Of a stretch of 64,000 bases of DNA, positions 44,851-54,073 are shown piece after piece (the stretch's first letter is position 1; each line of letters starts with the position of its first letter). The notes beneath the pieces were generated by a model that ran no database searches, had not been told where the DNA came from, and saw only the letters and a program-made list of their open reading frames with translations. The stretch spans positions 143,056 to 207,055 of the forward strand of contig JAHJWB010000014.1 of NCBI GenBank assembly GCA_018828125.1, read 5' to 3'. Origin of the DNA: Gammaproteobacteria bacterium (GTDB lineage: Bacteria > Pseudomonadota > Gammaproteobacteria > Burkholderiales > Burkholderiaceae_C). Position numbers and translations under genes: made by a program.

Positions 44851-46335
44851 ATGACATTTCCCCTGAATCGATCAACCCGAACCGAGAGGACGTCTGGGGT
44901 TCGTGCGGCTCCTTTGAGCCTGCGCCACCGGACGGTCCGGCTGGCATCGCTGGGCCTGGCTGTCGCGTTGTTGTCCGCATGCTCCGTTACGCCGCCGTAT
45001 CAGCGCCCTGATCTGCCCCTGCCCACGGTTTTCAAGGAGGCAGGCGCCACCTGGGCTCCCGCTGCACCCGCGGATGCGTTGGACCGGGGCCCTTGGTGGG
45101 AGTTGTTTGGTGACGCCGAGCTGAATCGGCTGGCCGAGCAAGTGCAGATGTCCAACCAGAACATTGCTGCAGCCGTGGCCGCATATGCCCAGGCGCAGGC
45201 TGTGGTGCGGCAGCAGCGTGCGGGACTGTTTCCGTCGGTCAGCGTGTCGGGCGGTGCCACGCGATCTGGCGGCGAGGGCTCTGCCCGCGCGGGCAACGCC
45301 ACGCAGGCGTCTCTGGGTGTGGATTGGGCGCCCGACCTGTGGGGGCGTCTGCAGAACGGGGTCAACAGTGCACAAGCCAATGCTCAGGCCAGCGAGGCCG
45401 ACCTGGCGGCTGCCCGCCTGTCGGCAGTGGGAACACTGGCGTCGGCCTACTTTCAGTTGCGGGAGGCCGACGCCGAGATCGAGCTGCTGCAGACCACGGT
45501 AGAGGGTTATGTGCGCAGTCTGACGATTGCGCAGAATCGCTATGCCGCAGGGGTGGTAGCCCAGACGGATGTGCTGCAGGCGCAGACCCAGCTCGCCAAT
45601 GCCCGCGCCGACCTGGCCACGGTACGCCAGAACCGGGCTCGTTTTGAGCACGCAGTGGCGGTGCTGACAGGGCAGGCGCCCGCCGCTTTTTCCTTGCCTT
45701 CGGGTCCATGGACGGCCCAAGTGCCCGAGGTGCCGGTGGGCGTGCCTTCCACGCTTTTGCAGCGCCGTCCCGACATCGCTGCGGCGGAGCGGGCGGTGGC
45801 CGCGGCCAATGCGCAGATCGGCATTCAACGCTCGGCCTACTTCCCCAGTCTCAGCCTGGGCGCATCGCTGGGCAGCGGTGGCACCAGCGTGGCAGATCTT
45901 TTCCGGACATCGACCACCGTATGGTCACTGGGGTTGTCGATTGCGCAGACGATTTTCGACGCGGGTGCGACGGCCGCTCGGGTGGAGGAGGCGCAGGCCG
46001 CGCGCGACGGGCGTGTCGCTGTCTATCGGCAGACAGTGCTGACGGCGTTCCAAACGGTGGAAGACCAACTCACGGTGCTGCGCACGTTGCAGGAGCAGGA
46101 ACCCCTGCGCCGCGAGGCCGTCTCTGCCGCCGAACGCACTGCGCAGCAATTGCTCAACCGTTACCGCGAAGGGCAGGTGGGCTTTACCGAGGTGGTCACA
46201 GCCCAGGCCTCGGCGCTGTCCGCACAGCGGTCGTTGTTGCAGCTGCAGGTCAACCGGCAACTGGCGGCTGTCACGCTGGTGCAGTTCCTGGGCGGCGGGT
46301 GGCAGGCACCGTGGCAGCCTGGCCCTGGCGGATAA
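44851..46335 (+). CDS. NodT/OprM-family outer-membrane efflux lipoprotein
   Basis: Outer-membrane channel of the tripartite pump, 494 aa. It has a signal sequence with lipobox LLSAC (Cys near 44), the OEP motif VTPPYQRPDLPLP and DWAPDLWGR, and two TolC-like coiled-coil halves (AAYAQAQAVVRQQRAG; AAERAVAAANAQIG). It belongs to the mdtABC-type operon and is last in it. A longer N-terminus before the hydrophobic segment (about 28 residues) is somewhat unusual; an internal start is possible but none has a clear ribosome site. Confidence 0.9.
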   Translation: MTFPLNRSTRTERTSGVRAAPLSLRHRTVRLASLGLAVALLSACSVTPPYQRPDLPLPTVFKEAGATWAPAAPADALDRGPWWELFGDAELNRLAEQVQMSNQNIAAAVAAYAQAQAVVRQQRAGLFPSVSVSGGATRSGGEGSARAGNATQASLGVDWAPDLWGRLQNGVNSAQANAQASEADLAAARLSAVGTLASAYFQLREADAEIELLQTTVEGYVRSLTIAQNRYAAGVVAQTDVLQAQTQLANARADLATVRQNRARFEHAVAVLTGQAPAAFSLPSGPWTAQVPEVPVGVPSTLLQRRPDIAAAERAVAAANAQIGIQRSAYFPSLSLGASLGSGGTSVADLFRTSTTVWSLGLSIAQTIFDAGATAARVEEAQAARDGRVAVYRQTVLTAFQTVEDQLTVLRTLQEQEPLRREAVSAAERTAQQLLNRYREGQVGFTEVVTAQASALSAQRSLLQLQVNRQLAAVTLVQFLGGGWQAPWQPGPGG

Positions 46336-46366
46336 TCCACGACGGCCACGGCATATACTCCTGTTT

Positions 46367-46421
46367 TGATAGCTGGTAGCGCTTTGTGTATAAGCGCTAG
46401 AGGCCATTTTGATCATAATTT
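46367..46421 (+). repeat. AGCGCT interspersed repeat, copy 5
   Basis: ATAGCTGGTAGCGCTTTGTG, loop, TAAGCGCTAGAGGCCATTTT, then ATCATAATTTT. It fills the gap between the efflux operon and uppP, ending 5 bases before the uppP ribosome site, so it lies in the uppP leader. Confidence 0.8.
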
Positions 46422-46434
46422 TGAAGGAGCAAGA

Positions 46435-47259
46435 GTGGACGTTGTATTGCTGGTCAAGGCCGCCATCATGGGGATCGTCGAGGGCCTGACCGAGTTTTTG
46501 CCCATTTCTTCCACCGGCCACCTGATTCTGGCGGGCGCCCTGCTGGGGTTTGACGATGCCAAGGCGAAGGTGTTCGACATCGCAATCCAGACGGGCGCGA
46601 TCTTTGCGGTGATCTTGGTGTACTGGCAAAAAATACGTGCGACGGTGGTGGCGTTGCCGACTGAGCGCCAGGCGCAGCGATTTGTGCTGAACGTGCTCAT
46701 TGGTTTCTTGCCTGCGGTGGTGCTGGGCCTGCTGTTTGGCAAGGCCATCAAGGCGCACCTGTTTACCCCTGTGGTCGTGGCCAGCACGTTCATCATCGGT
46801 GGCTTCATCATTTTGTGGGCAGAGCGGCGCGCACCTTCGGCGACCCGCATCGAGTCGGTAGACGACATGACGCCGCTGGACGCGCTGAAGGTGGGGTTGG
46901 TGCAATGTCTCGCCATGGTGCCGGGCACCAGCCGCAGTGGCTCCACCATCATTGGCGGCATGCTGCTCGGCCTGTCGCGCAAGGCGGCCACAGACTATTC
47001 GTTTTTTCTGGCCATTCCCACGCTGATCGGGGCCGGCGTGTACAGCCTCTACAAAGAGCGCGCACTGCTGTCGGTGGCAGACATTCCGATGTTCGCGACC
47101 GGGCTGGTGTTCTCGTTCATCAGCGCCTGGATCTGTGTGCGGTGGTTGTTGCGCTACATCAGCAGCCACAGCTTCGTGCCTTTTGCCTACTATCGCATCG
47201 TGTTCGGGATCATTGTGCTGGTGACAGCATGGACCGGATGGGTGCAGTGGGCGGATTGA
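46435..47259 (+). CDS. uppP: Undecaprenyl-diphosphatase UppP/BacA
   Basis: Dephosphorylates undecaprenyl diphosphate to recycle the lipid carrier of cell-wall synthesis; raises bacitracin tolerance. The 274-aa inner-membrane protein has the two catalytic regions [17 protein letters not shown] and [13 protein letters not shown] and about eight helices. The GTG at 46435 has AAGGAGC 5-8 bases upstream, which decides the start over an earlier in-frame codon within the repeat. Not an efflux partner by sequence; its place after the pump operon may be chance. Confidence 0.95.
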   Translation: MDVVLLVKAAIMGIVEGLTEFLPISSTGHLILAGALLGFDDAKAKVFDIAIQTGAIFAVILVYWQKIRATVVALPTERQAQRFVLNVLIGFLPAVVLGLLFGKAIKAHLFTPVVVASTFIIGGFIILWAERRAPSATRIESVDDMTPLDALKVGLVQCLAMVPGTSRSGSTIIGGMLLGLSRKAATDYSFFLAIPTLIGAGVYSLYKERALLSVADIPMFATGLVFSFISAWICVRWLLRYISSHSFVPFAYYRIVFGIIVLVTAWTGWVQWAD

Positions 47260-47430
47260 AGGTCCATTCCAATATTCTTGCCAGGCGTCAGGTGGATGCA
47301 AGGGGGGGCGGACGCGGTATTGCGATAGTGATAAGCTGCCAGTGACACACTGTTACCCCTAGCAGGGCAGCCCCGCGCTTCGTCCGCTGAGCGCAAGACG
47401 AGACCAACGTCGGGTTGTCCACCCTTGTCG

Positions 47431-48792
47431 ATGTCCACTCCCTCCGGGGGCATTCACCGCATGATGCAAGACGAGCCTGAGTTGTCGCATAACTCGCCAG
47501 TAGAACGCAAGGACACCTGGTCCAAGGCGGAGTTGCTGGACCTGATTTCACGGAGCGCTGGCGCGACCATGGCGGTGCTGGACCGCAGTCTGGTCATGAT
47601 TTACGTCAACGAGGAGTATTCGCGGTGGTTTGGCACCACGCCGCAGCAGCTGATCGGCAAGACAATCGTTGAGGTGTACGGCGAGCAGGATACCGCTCGT
47701 TTTATGCCGTTTGTAGAGCGGGTATTGAGCGGAGAGCGCGTGCAATACCAGCGCATGCTGCGCACTCCCTATGGCGTGGATGAATGGCGCACCATTTGCC
47801 TGACGCCTTGGCACAACGCGCAAGGTGCCATCGATGGCTTCATCACCACGGCCCTCGATGTGCATGAACTGCAAGTGACCATGAACGCGCTGCGCTCCGC
47901 GAACCAGCGGCTTTCGTCACACATGGAAAACAGCCCCCTCGCGGTGGTGGAAATGGATCACAAGCTGCAGTTGCTGCATTGTTCGCAGCGTGCCGTGCAA
48001 TTGATGGGGTGGCTGCATGTGGCCGGCCTGGAAGGACGACCGCTCACGGAAGTGCTCGCGCTGGCGTCGCCCGATGACAGTCTTCCGCTGGCCCTGCAAC
48101 GTCTCCAGTCTGGCGAGGAATCACAGAACCGCGCGGAGACCTGTTTCGTGCGTGAGGATGGCACCGAGGTGCACTGCGAATGGTTCAACTCTGCGCTGAC
48201 AGACGAGGGCGGTCAAGTGACCTCGATCATGGCGCTGGTGCAAGATGTTTCCGCCAAGATCCAGATCGCGCGCCAGCAGCACTACCTGGCCAATCACGAT
48301 TCATTGACGGGGTTGCTGAACCGCGCTGCATTCCAAAGTCGCCTCGAAAAGTCTCTGGCCCAAGCGCAACAAAGTGCTGGCGCGGTGGCACTGCTGTTTA
48401 TTGACCTGGATGGATTCAAGCGCGTGAACGACACCGAAGGCCATCGCGCCGGCGACGAGGTGCTGCGCATCGTTGCGACGCGAATCGCCAGCACGGTGCG
48501 CGCTGGAGACACGATCGCGCGGCTGGGGGGAGATGAATTTCTGGTCATGCTAGACCGCGAGGTCACCCGTGATGTGACCGACAGCATTGGTCACCGCATC
48601 ATCGAAGCGCTCCACCAGCCCATGACGGTGGAGGGCCGCGATCTGAACATCGGCGCCAGCATCGGCGTGGCGCTCAACCCCCCGCTAGAGAGCGATATTG
48701 AGGCGTTGATGAATCGCGCTGACCAAGCCATGTATTCGGCCAAGCGCGCAGGCAAGGGACGCTTGCACTACGCACAGGCCGCTTGCACCTGA
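47431..48792 (+). CDS. PAS-PAS-GGDEF diguanylate cyclase
   Basis: Cytoplasmic signalling protein of 453 aa. Two PAS domains (about 35-150 and 165-275) precede a GGDEF domain with ARLGGDEFLV. The inhibitory site RxxD is present five residues ahead (RAGD), so feedback inhibition by c-di-GMP is expected. There is no EAL domain and no membrane segment. The ATG at 47431 was chosen; the two ATGs at 47461-47466, with GGGGG about ten bases upstream, are equally likely. It converges with the oxidase gene across 12 bases. Confidence 0.88.
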   Translation: MSTPSGGIHRMMQDEPELSHNSPVERKDTWSKAELLDLISRSAGATMAVLDRSLVMIYVNEEYSRWFGTTPQQLIGKTIVEVYGEQDTARFMPFVERVLSGERVQYQRMLRTPYGVDEWRTICLTPWHNAQGAIDGFITTALDVHELQVTMNALRSANQRLSSHMENSPLAVVEMDHKLQLLHCSQRAVQLMGWLHVAGLEGRPLTEVLALASPDDSLPLALQRLQSGEESQNRAETCFVREDGTEVHCEWFNSALTDEGGQVTSIMALVQDVSAKIQIARQQHYLANHDSLTGLLNRAAFQSRLEKSLAQAQQSAGAVALLFIDLDGFKRVNDTEGHRAGDEVLRIVATRIASTVRAGDTIARLGGDEFLVMLDREVTRDVTDSIGHRIIEALHQPMTVEGRDLNIGASIGVALNPPLESDIEALMNRADQAMYSAKRAGKGRLHYAQAACT

Positions 48793-48804
48793 TCGTTGGC
48801 GCTT

Positions 48805-50289
48805 CTACCGCGCAGGCAACGTGATGCTCTGCTGGAAGTGGAAAAAATTGGTGGGGTCGTACTGCGCCTTTACCTGCTGCAAGCGCGGATACGCAGGCCC
48901 CCAATAGGCGTTGGCAAAGTCCTTCAGGCTCGCGTCGGGGTAGTTTTGATAGACATGACCGTTCATGAAATCTTGGAACTGGTGCATGAACGTCGCGAGC
49001 CACGCCTCCATCGTCGCGCGTTCGGTGGCGTTGGTCCAGAACACATCCACCACCAAGTCGGCATCCACGTTGCGGTGAATGAAGGCGCTGTCGGCCGCTG
49101 GGTAGCGGTTGATGGCGCCACCATAAGGTTCCAGGTAGGCCATCGAGTAGGCATTGGGTGATGTCTTGAAGAAATTGATGATCTTTTGCCAGTCCTCCGG
49201 GGTCAACGCGGCATTGATGTAGCCGCTTGCCTTGCTTTCGGCGGCACCGTCCGGCAGGTTGTCTGGCAAGGTGTAGGGGTGGTCTTCCAGCCAGTTGTTC
49301 ATCTCCGGGTACGTGCCCATCTTGTCCACCAGCAGTTGGGCGCTGGGGATTGCCAACAGGGGCGCAATGGCCGCAAGGCCCTCTTCACGCGTGCCGCAGA
49401 ACATGCCCTGGACCATGTACACCGGCACACCGTTTTGGTAGCCCAGGTTCATCATGTAGCCGAGCGCATCGGGCGCCCCGGTTTTCATGAAGCCATGCTG
49501 CATCAGCGTGAGCACCTGCGCGGCATGGGCCTCGTCCCAGCTGATGGACCAGGCCCAGACTTGATCAAGTCGGAACATGCGGTACGTCACCTGCAGCAAC
49601 ACACCAAAGTTTCCACCCGTGCCGCCCCGCATGGCCCAGAAGAGATCGGAGTGCTCGTTGGCACTGGCCGTCACGATGGTGCCGTTGGCCAGCGCTACGC
49701 GAAAAGATTCCACCAGGTCGCTTTGGATGCCGAATGCACGAGAGGTGTACCCGTAGCCGCCGCCCTGCACAAAACCACCGACGCGTACATTGCCGCATGC
49801 GCCAGTGGGCACGTGCCAGCCGGTATGGTTCATGGCGCCGTTGAAATGATCAAAGTCGGTGCCGGGCCGCACATGCACGATCTGATTTGGCGGGTCCAGC
49901 ACCACGCCCTGGATCTCGCTCAGGTCTACCACCATGCCATTGTTGACGGAGTAGCCTGCCGTGCTGTGTCCGCCGGATCGGACGGCGACCCACAGGGTAT
50001 AGGTGCGGGCCACGGCCAAACATTCCAGCACATCGTTTTCGCAGGCGCAGAACACGATGATTTCGGGATAGGACTGGAATGCAGGGTTCGACTCTTGCCG
50101 GGCCTTGTCGTAGTCGGGGCTGGACGGCAGTACGACACGGCCCACCAGCCGGCTTTCCAGCGCTGCGACTGCCTCCCACGTCAGGGTGGAGCCGGGGGCA
50201 TCGCTGGCTGAATTCTGGATTGCCAGTGATCGAAAATGCGCGACGCGTGCGTCTTTGGCAATACGGGCGGGACTTTTGCGGTGGGCCAT
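48805..50289 (-). CDS. Berberine-bridge-type FAD-linked oxidase
   Basis: Flavin oxidase of the PCMH/BBE fold, 494 aa. H108 (RSGGHSTAGYS) is the usual histidyl-FAD ligand and C165 (PTGACGNVRVGGF) falls where bicovalent members place the cysteinyl link. The C-terminal BBE motif reads YWGPAYPRLQQVKAQYDPTNFF. The ATG at 50289 has AAGGA about ten bases upstream; the longer frame is spurious. No secretion signal is seen. Substrate unknown; oxidised sugars, alkaloids and oligosaccharides are known in the family. Confidence 0.88.
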   Translation of the reverse strand: MAHRKSPARIAKDARVAHFRSLAIQNSASDAPGSTLTWEAVAALESRLVGRVVLPSSPDYDKARQESNPAFQSYPEIIVFCACENDVLECLAVARTYTLWVAVRSGGHSTAGYSVNNGMVVDLSEIQGVVLDPPNQIVHVRPGTDFDHFNGAMNHTGWHVPTGACGNVRVGGFVQGGGYGYTSRAFGIQSDLVESFRVALANGTIVTASANEHSDLFWAMRGGTGGNFGVLLQVTYRMFRLDQVWAWSISWDEAHAAQVLTLMQHGFMKTGAPDALGYMMNLGYQNGVPVYMVQGMFCGTREEGLAAIAPLLAIPSAQLLVDKMGTYPEMNNWLEDHPYTLPDNLPDGAAESKASGYINAALTPEDWQKIINFFKTSPNAYSMAYLEPYGGAINRYPAADSAFIHRNVDADLVVDVFWTNATERATMEAWLATFMHQFQDFMNGHVYQNYPDASLKDFANAYWGPAYPRLQQVKAQYDPTNFFHFQQSITLPAR

Positions 50290-50420
50290 GGAGAACGATC
50301 CTTCATGAAAACACGAAGTCCCGTGTGTAACCGATGCTGTGCGATTTGACCAGTTGGCAATGGCTGGCGTAGTGCAGCTGACTGCGCACCCACGCACCCA
50401 CAGCGCGCGGCCTGGTCGAT

Positions 50421-52199
50421 TCAGGCCGACGACAGGGCCAGATCGCCAGTGTTGCGGCGTACGCAGAACTTGCCACCTTGCTTGCCGCTGTACATGGCGG
50501 CGTCAGCCAGCTTGAGCAAGCCTACGGCATCGTTGCTGTCGTGCGGGGCGATGGCGTAGCCAATGGTCAGTCCTACCTGCACCTTGATATCCCCCAGCGA
50601 AAACGGGGATCGGAAGGCGTCCAGCAATTTTTCTCCGAGCTCCTGGGCCTGCTGCGTGCTGCTCAGGTGTCCGGTCATCACCACAAATTCATCGCCCCCC
50701 AGGCGCGCCACGACGTCGCTCTGGCGCACATGGCCTTGCAGACGTCGGGTGACCGCAATCAGCAACTCATCGCCGATATCGTGCCCATGTTGGTCATTGA
50801 CGGGCTTGAAGCCGTCCAGGTCCATGACATAGACCGCCAGCAGCTTCTCGGGACCGCAGCGAGAAAGCGCCGACGCCAGCGCGATGCTCAGTCCACGCCT
50901 GTTGGGAAGGCCTGTCAGCGGGTCGGTGTGGGCCAGCGAGTGCATGACATCGCGCTCCCGGTTGGCATCCTGCGCCTCCAGGCGCAGTGCCTTTGTGCGC
51001 AGGCCCAGCACCCGCATAAACAACAGCATGTCCAGCGTGGCGCCGAACTGGAAGGAGTGCAGCGTCCAGAAATTCACAGGCACCCACCCGTTGATCACAC
51101 CGATGACGGTGGCCGTGGCAATGAAATAGATCAGCCATGCCAGCAGCAGGCTGGTGCCCACCCCATCGCCCCGCGCCGCCCGCCGCGCGGCTCCCGGGAT
51201 GCCCATGAGCGCGGGCACCAAGCCCAGAATGCTCACGATGGCAGCGATGGCGCGCGTGGAGATGGCGTCCACGGCATACGCAATGGCCAGAACCACGCAC
51301 AGCACCGCGCCACCGCGCATCGCCCGCAGAAAGCGGCTGCCGGGCCTGTCGCCGGCCAATGCTTGGCTGATGAACAGGAAGGAGCCGCAGGTCGCTAGCA
51401 GCGCCGCAAGCCCCGCGATGTGAACCTCATGCCAGAGGCTGTTGCTCCAAAGGTATTGGCGGCCCACGCCAAACAGGTGCATCGAGAACAGCAGGCTGCC
51501 CGACGTGAGCAGCGCGTAGTAGATGAAAAGGGGCTCCCGCAGGCTGATCCACTGCGCCACGCTGTACACCAGCAAGCACAGCGCCAGCCCTGTGAGAACA
51601 CCTTGCAGCATCTGTTCGTTGATCGCTTTGCTGAGCATGGCAGCGGGTTTGTGGAAGGCAATCGGCAGGATCATTGCACCCCGGGTCTGGATGCGCACCA
51701 GCAACTCGTACTCCAGACCTGGCAGCAGATTGAGAGGTACCGCGTGGGAACGGCTTTGCAGCGGACGTTGCGAATAGGGTTGCAGGCTCCCCAGAGTAGC
51801 CTGCTGGGCCACGCTGCCGCCGGTGGTGAGGTACACGTCGACGTGGTTCAGGTCAGCATGGTTGAGGTCCAGTATCCATTGGCCGTCCGACGAGGCAGGG
51901 ACTGAAAACGGGATGCGCAGCCACACCGCGTCCGGCCGCATGCCCAGCGTGGCGCCCACGCTGGGAGGCATTGCGAACAGGTCGCGTCGTGCAATCACGT
52001 CTTCCACCGTGAGTTCCAGGCTGGGGTCCACCAGCAGGTTAGCTGCAGGCCAGGCGTCGATCGTGGCCTTTTCATCGTGCAGGACCAGGGGCGCTGCAGC
52101 GGCCTGCGCCCAGGGACAGGCCAGCAATGCCCACAGCAGGGCGAGCCAGGTCAGGGGGCGCAGCCAGGGCCAAGTCTGCATGAGGGGGCGGCGGGGCAT
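50421..52199 (-). CDS. 7TMR-DISM diguanylate cyclase, copy 1
   Basis: Membrane diguanylate cyclase of about 592 aa. It has a signal peptide (LTWLALLWALLACPWAQAAA), a periplasmic DISM extracellular domain (about 40-180), seven helices (about 200-400) and a C-terminal GGDEF domain (VARLGGDEFVV) with RQSD as the inhibitory site. It is a tandem paralogue of the next gene upstream. Starts at ATG 52265, 52199 and 52181 are all possible; 52199 opens with the signal peptide. The 79-base gap to the upstream paralogue suggests co-transcription. Confidence 0.85.
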   Translation of the reverse strand: MPRRPLMQTWPWLRPLTWLALLWALLACPWAQAAAAPLVLHDEKATIDAWPAANLLVDPSLELTVEDVIARRDLFAMPPSVGATLGMRPDAVWLRIPFSVPASSDGQWILDLNHADLNHVDVYLTTGGSVAQQATLGSLQPYSQRPLQSRSHAVPLNLLPGLEYELLVRIQTRGAMILPIAFHKPAAMLSKAINEQMLQGVLTGLALCLLVYSVAQWISLREPLFIYYALLTSGSLLFSMHLFGVGRQYLWSNSLWHEVHIAGLAALLATCGSFLFISQALAGDRPGSRFLRAMRGGAVLCVVLAIAYAVDAISTRAIAAIVSILGLVPALMGIPGAARRAARGDGVGTSLLLAWLIYFIATATVIGVINGWVPVNFWTLHSFQFGATLDMLLFMRVLGLRTKALRLEAQDANRERDVMHSLAHTDPLTGLPNRRGLSIALASALSRCGPEKLLAVYVMDLDGFKPVNDQHGHDIGDELLIAVTRRLQGHVRQSDVVARLGGDEFVVMTGHLSSTQQAQELGEKLLDAFRSPFSLGDIKVQVGLTIGYAIAPHDSNDAVGLLKLADAAMYSGKQGGKFCVRRNTGDLALSSA

Positions 52200-52278
52200 G
52201 GTAATGGAGGTGCCGGGCCAGTATAGGCCGCGTGATGTCGTTGACAGCAGGTGGTAGGTCCTCATGGCATGCGGGTTC

Positions 52279-54063
52279 TCACAAGGACAGGGCCAAGCCG
52301 CCTGAGTTTCGGCGGATGGAGTGTTTGCCGCTTTGTTTGCCTGCGTACATCGCGGCATCGGCCAGGCGGATCAAAGCCTGCGGCTCGTTTCCGTCCAGCG
52401 GAGCCAGGGCGTATCCAATGGTCAGGCCCACCCGCAGCCTCAGGTGGCTCAGTACAAAATGTGCGTCGAAAGCGCGCAACAGAGAGCGCCCAAGTTCTTC
52501 GGCATCGTCGGCTGTCCCCAGGTTGCTGGCCATGATGATGAATTCGTCGCCTCCGAGCCGTGCCACCAGATCGGTCTGGCGGCGCACGTTGGCTTGCAAT
52601 CGGTGGGCCACTGCCACCAGAAGGTCATCGCCCACATCGTGCCCATAGACGTCGTTGATGGGTTTGAACCCGTCCAGGTCCATCAGATACACCGCGACAA
52701 GGTTGTTTGGTGCACAGGACGACAGTGCAGCCCGCAGCGCGTGCTGAAGGCCGCGGCGGTTGTCGAGGCCCGTCAGCGGGTCGCTGTGCGCCAGGTAGTG
52801 CATCATGTCGCGCTCGCGCGCCACCTCCTGTGCCTGCTGGCGCATGGCATTTGCTCGCAGGCCCATGACGCGCAGGAACAGCAGCATGTCCACCGTGGCG
52901 CCGAACTGGAACGAGTGCAATGTCCAGAAGTTGGCTGGCACCCATCCTTGGACCAGGCACACCATCACGGCCGCCGCCACTCCAAAGACTGTCCATGCCA
53001 CGAGCAAGGTGGTGCCGATCGGGTCTTTCTGTCGTACCCGCCGGATGGCAGCAGGCAAGCTGAAGATAGAAGGCAGTGGCCCTGCCAGGCTCATGAAAGC
53101 GATCGCGAATTGCACGCTCAGCCCGCCGACCATGACGGCAAAGCACACGGCCGCCGTAACCACAGCGCCAACGCGCATGGTGAGCGCATAGCAGCTTTGC
53201 GTACCATCCGACAGCGCTGTGCCCAGGAAAAGAAAGGAGCCTGCCAGTGCCGTCAGGCCAGCTACGAGGCCCCCGTAGCGAGACATCCAAAAGTTGCCAG
53301 GCCACAGAAACTGATCGCCGATGCCAAAAAACTGCAGCGAAAAACCAGCACTACCCAGCACCACCAGAGCATAAAAGCCAAACAGGCGCTCACGCTGGGT
53401 GATCCACTGGATCAGGCTGTACATCAGAAGAAAGAAGGCCAGCCCATTGAGCAGGCCCTGCAGCATCTGTTCACGCAGTGCCTGCTGCATCTGGTGAGGC
53501 ATCTCACCCACGGTAATGGGAAGAATCAGCGGACCGGTGGCCTGCACCCTGATCAGGAGGTCGTAAGGTTGCCCGGCCTGCAGGTCAAACGCCATGGCCG
53601 GTGTGCGACTCGCGATCTGCATCTCTCCAGGTTGACGGGAATGAACCTGTTGCAGCACCTTGCCACCGCTGGCCAGATAAATTTCGGCCTGCAGCGAGCT
53701 GTAGCCGATGTCGACTATCCACGGAGTGCGCAGCTTTTCGTGCGCGATGATGGGAATGTGCAACCACATCGCCGCCTTTTGCACACCCAGGGATCTGTTG
53801 CGCTGCGCAGGTGCCTGAAAATCGTCCAGGCGGTTCAGCATGTCCTGTGCCGAGAGCTGATACGTGGAGTCAGCCTTGAGTGTGATGGCGTCCCAGGCGT
53901 CCAATTGAGGGCCGCCCTGCGTTAGCACCAGCGGGGATGCCGTCTGGGCGTTTGAGGACACGGCCAGCGGCGCCATCAGGCACACCAAGGCCACCCCCAC
54001 ACCGCCGCGCGCGTGCCGAAGCCGCGCGAGCATCCGTAACAGGGTGCAGACCAGCAGAGGCAT
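52279..54063 (-). CDS. 7TMR-DISM diguanylate cyclase, copy 2
   Basis: About 594 aa with the same order: signal peptide (ALVCLMAPLAVSSNAQ), DISM domain, seven helices and GGDEF (VARLGGDEFII) with RQTD. Both copies share WVPxNFWTLHSFQFGAT between the helices and the cyclase. The ATG at 54063 was chosen; a TTG at 54111 would overlap the MpaB-like gene. It ends 80 bases before copy 1. The periplasmic domains differ more than the cyclases, as expected if they sense different ligands. Confidence 0.85.
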   Translation of the reverse strand: MPLLVCTLLRMLARLRHARGGVGVALVCLMAPLAVSSNAQTASPLVLTQGGPQLDAWDAITLKADSTYQLSAQDMLNRLDDFQAPAQRNRSLGVQKAAMWLHIPIIAHEKLRTPWIVDIGYSSLQAEIYLASGGKVLQQVHSRQPGEMQIASRTPAMAFDLQAGQPYDLLIRVQATGPLILPITVGEMPHQMQQALREQMLQGLLNGLAFFLLMYSLIQWITQRERLFGFYALVVLGSAGFSLQFFGIGDQFLWPGNFWMSRYGGLVAGLTALAGSFLFLGTALSDGTQSCYALTMRVGAVVTAAVCFAVMVGGLSVQFAIAFMSLAGPLPSIFSLPAAIRRVRQKDPIGTTLLVAWTVFGVAAAVMVCLVQGWVPANFWTLHSFQFGATVDMLLFLRVMGLRANAMRQQAQEVARERDMMHYLAHSDPLTGLDNRRGLQHALRAALSSCAPNNLVAVYLMDLDGFKPINDVYGHDVGDDLLVAVAHRLQANVRRQTDLVARLGGDEFIIMASNLGTADDAEELGRSLLRAFDAHFVLSHLRLRVGLTIGYALAPLDGNEPQALIRLADAAMYAGKQSGKHSIRRNSGGLALSL

Positions 54064-54073
54064 CAGCGGGGCG

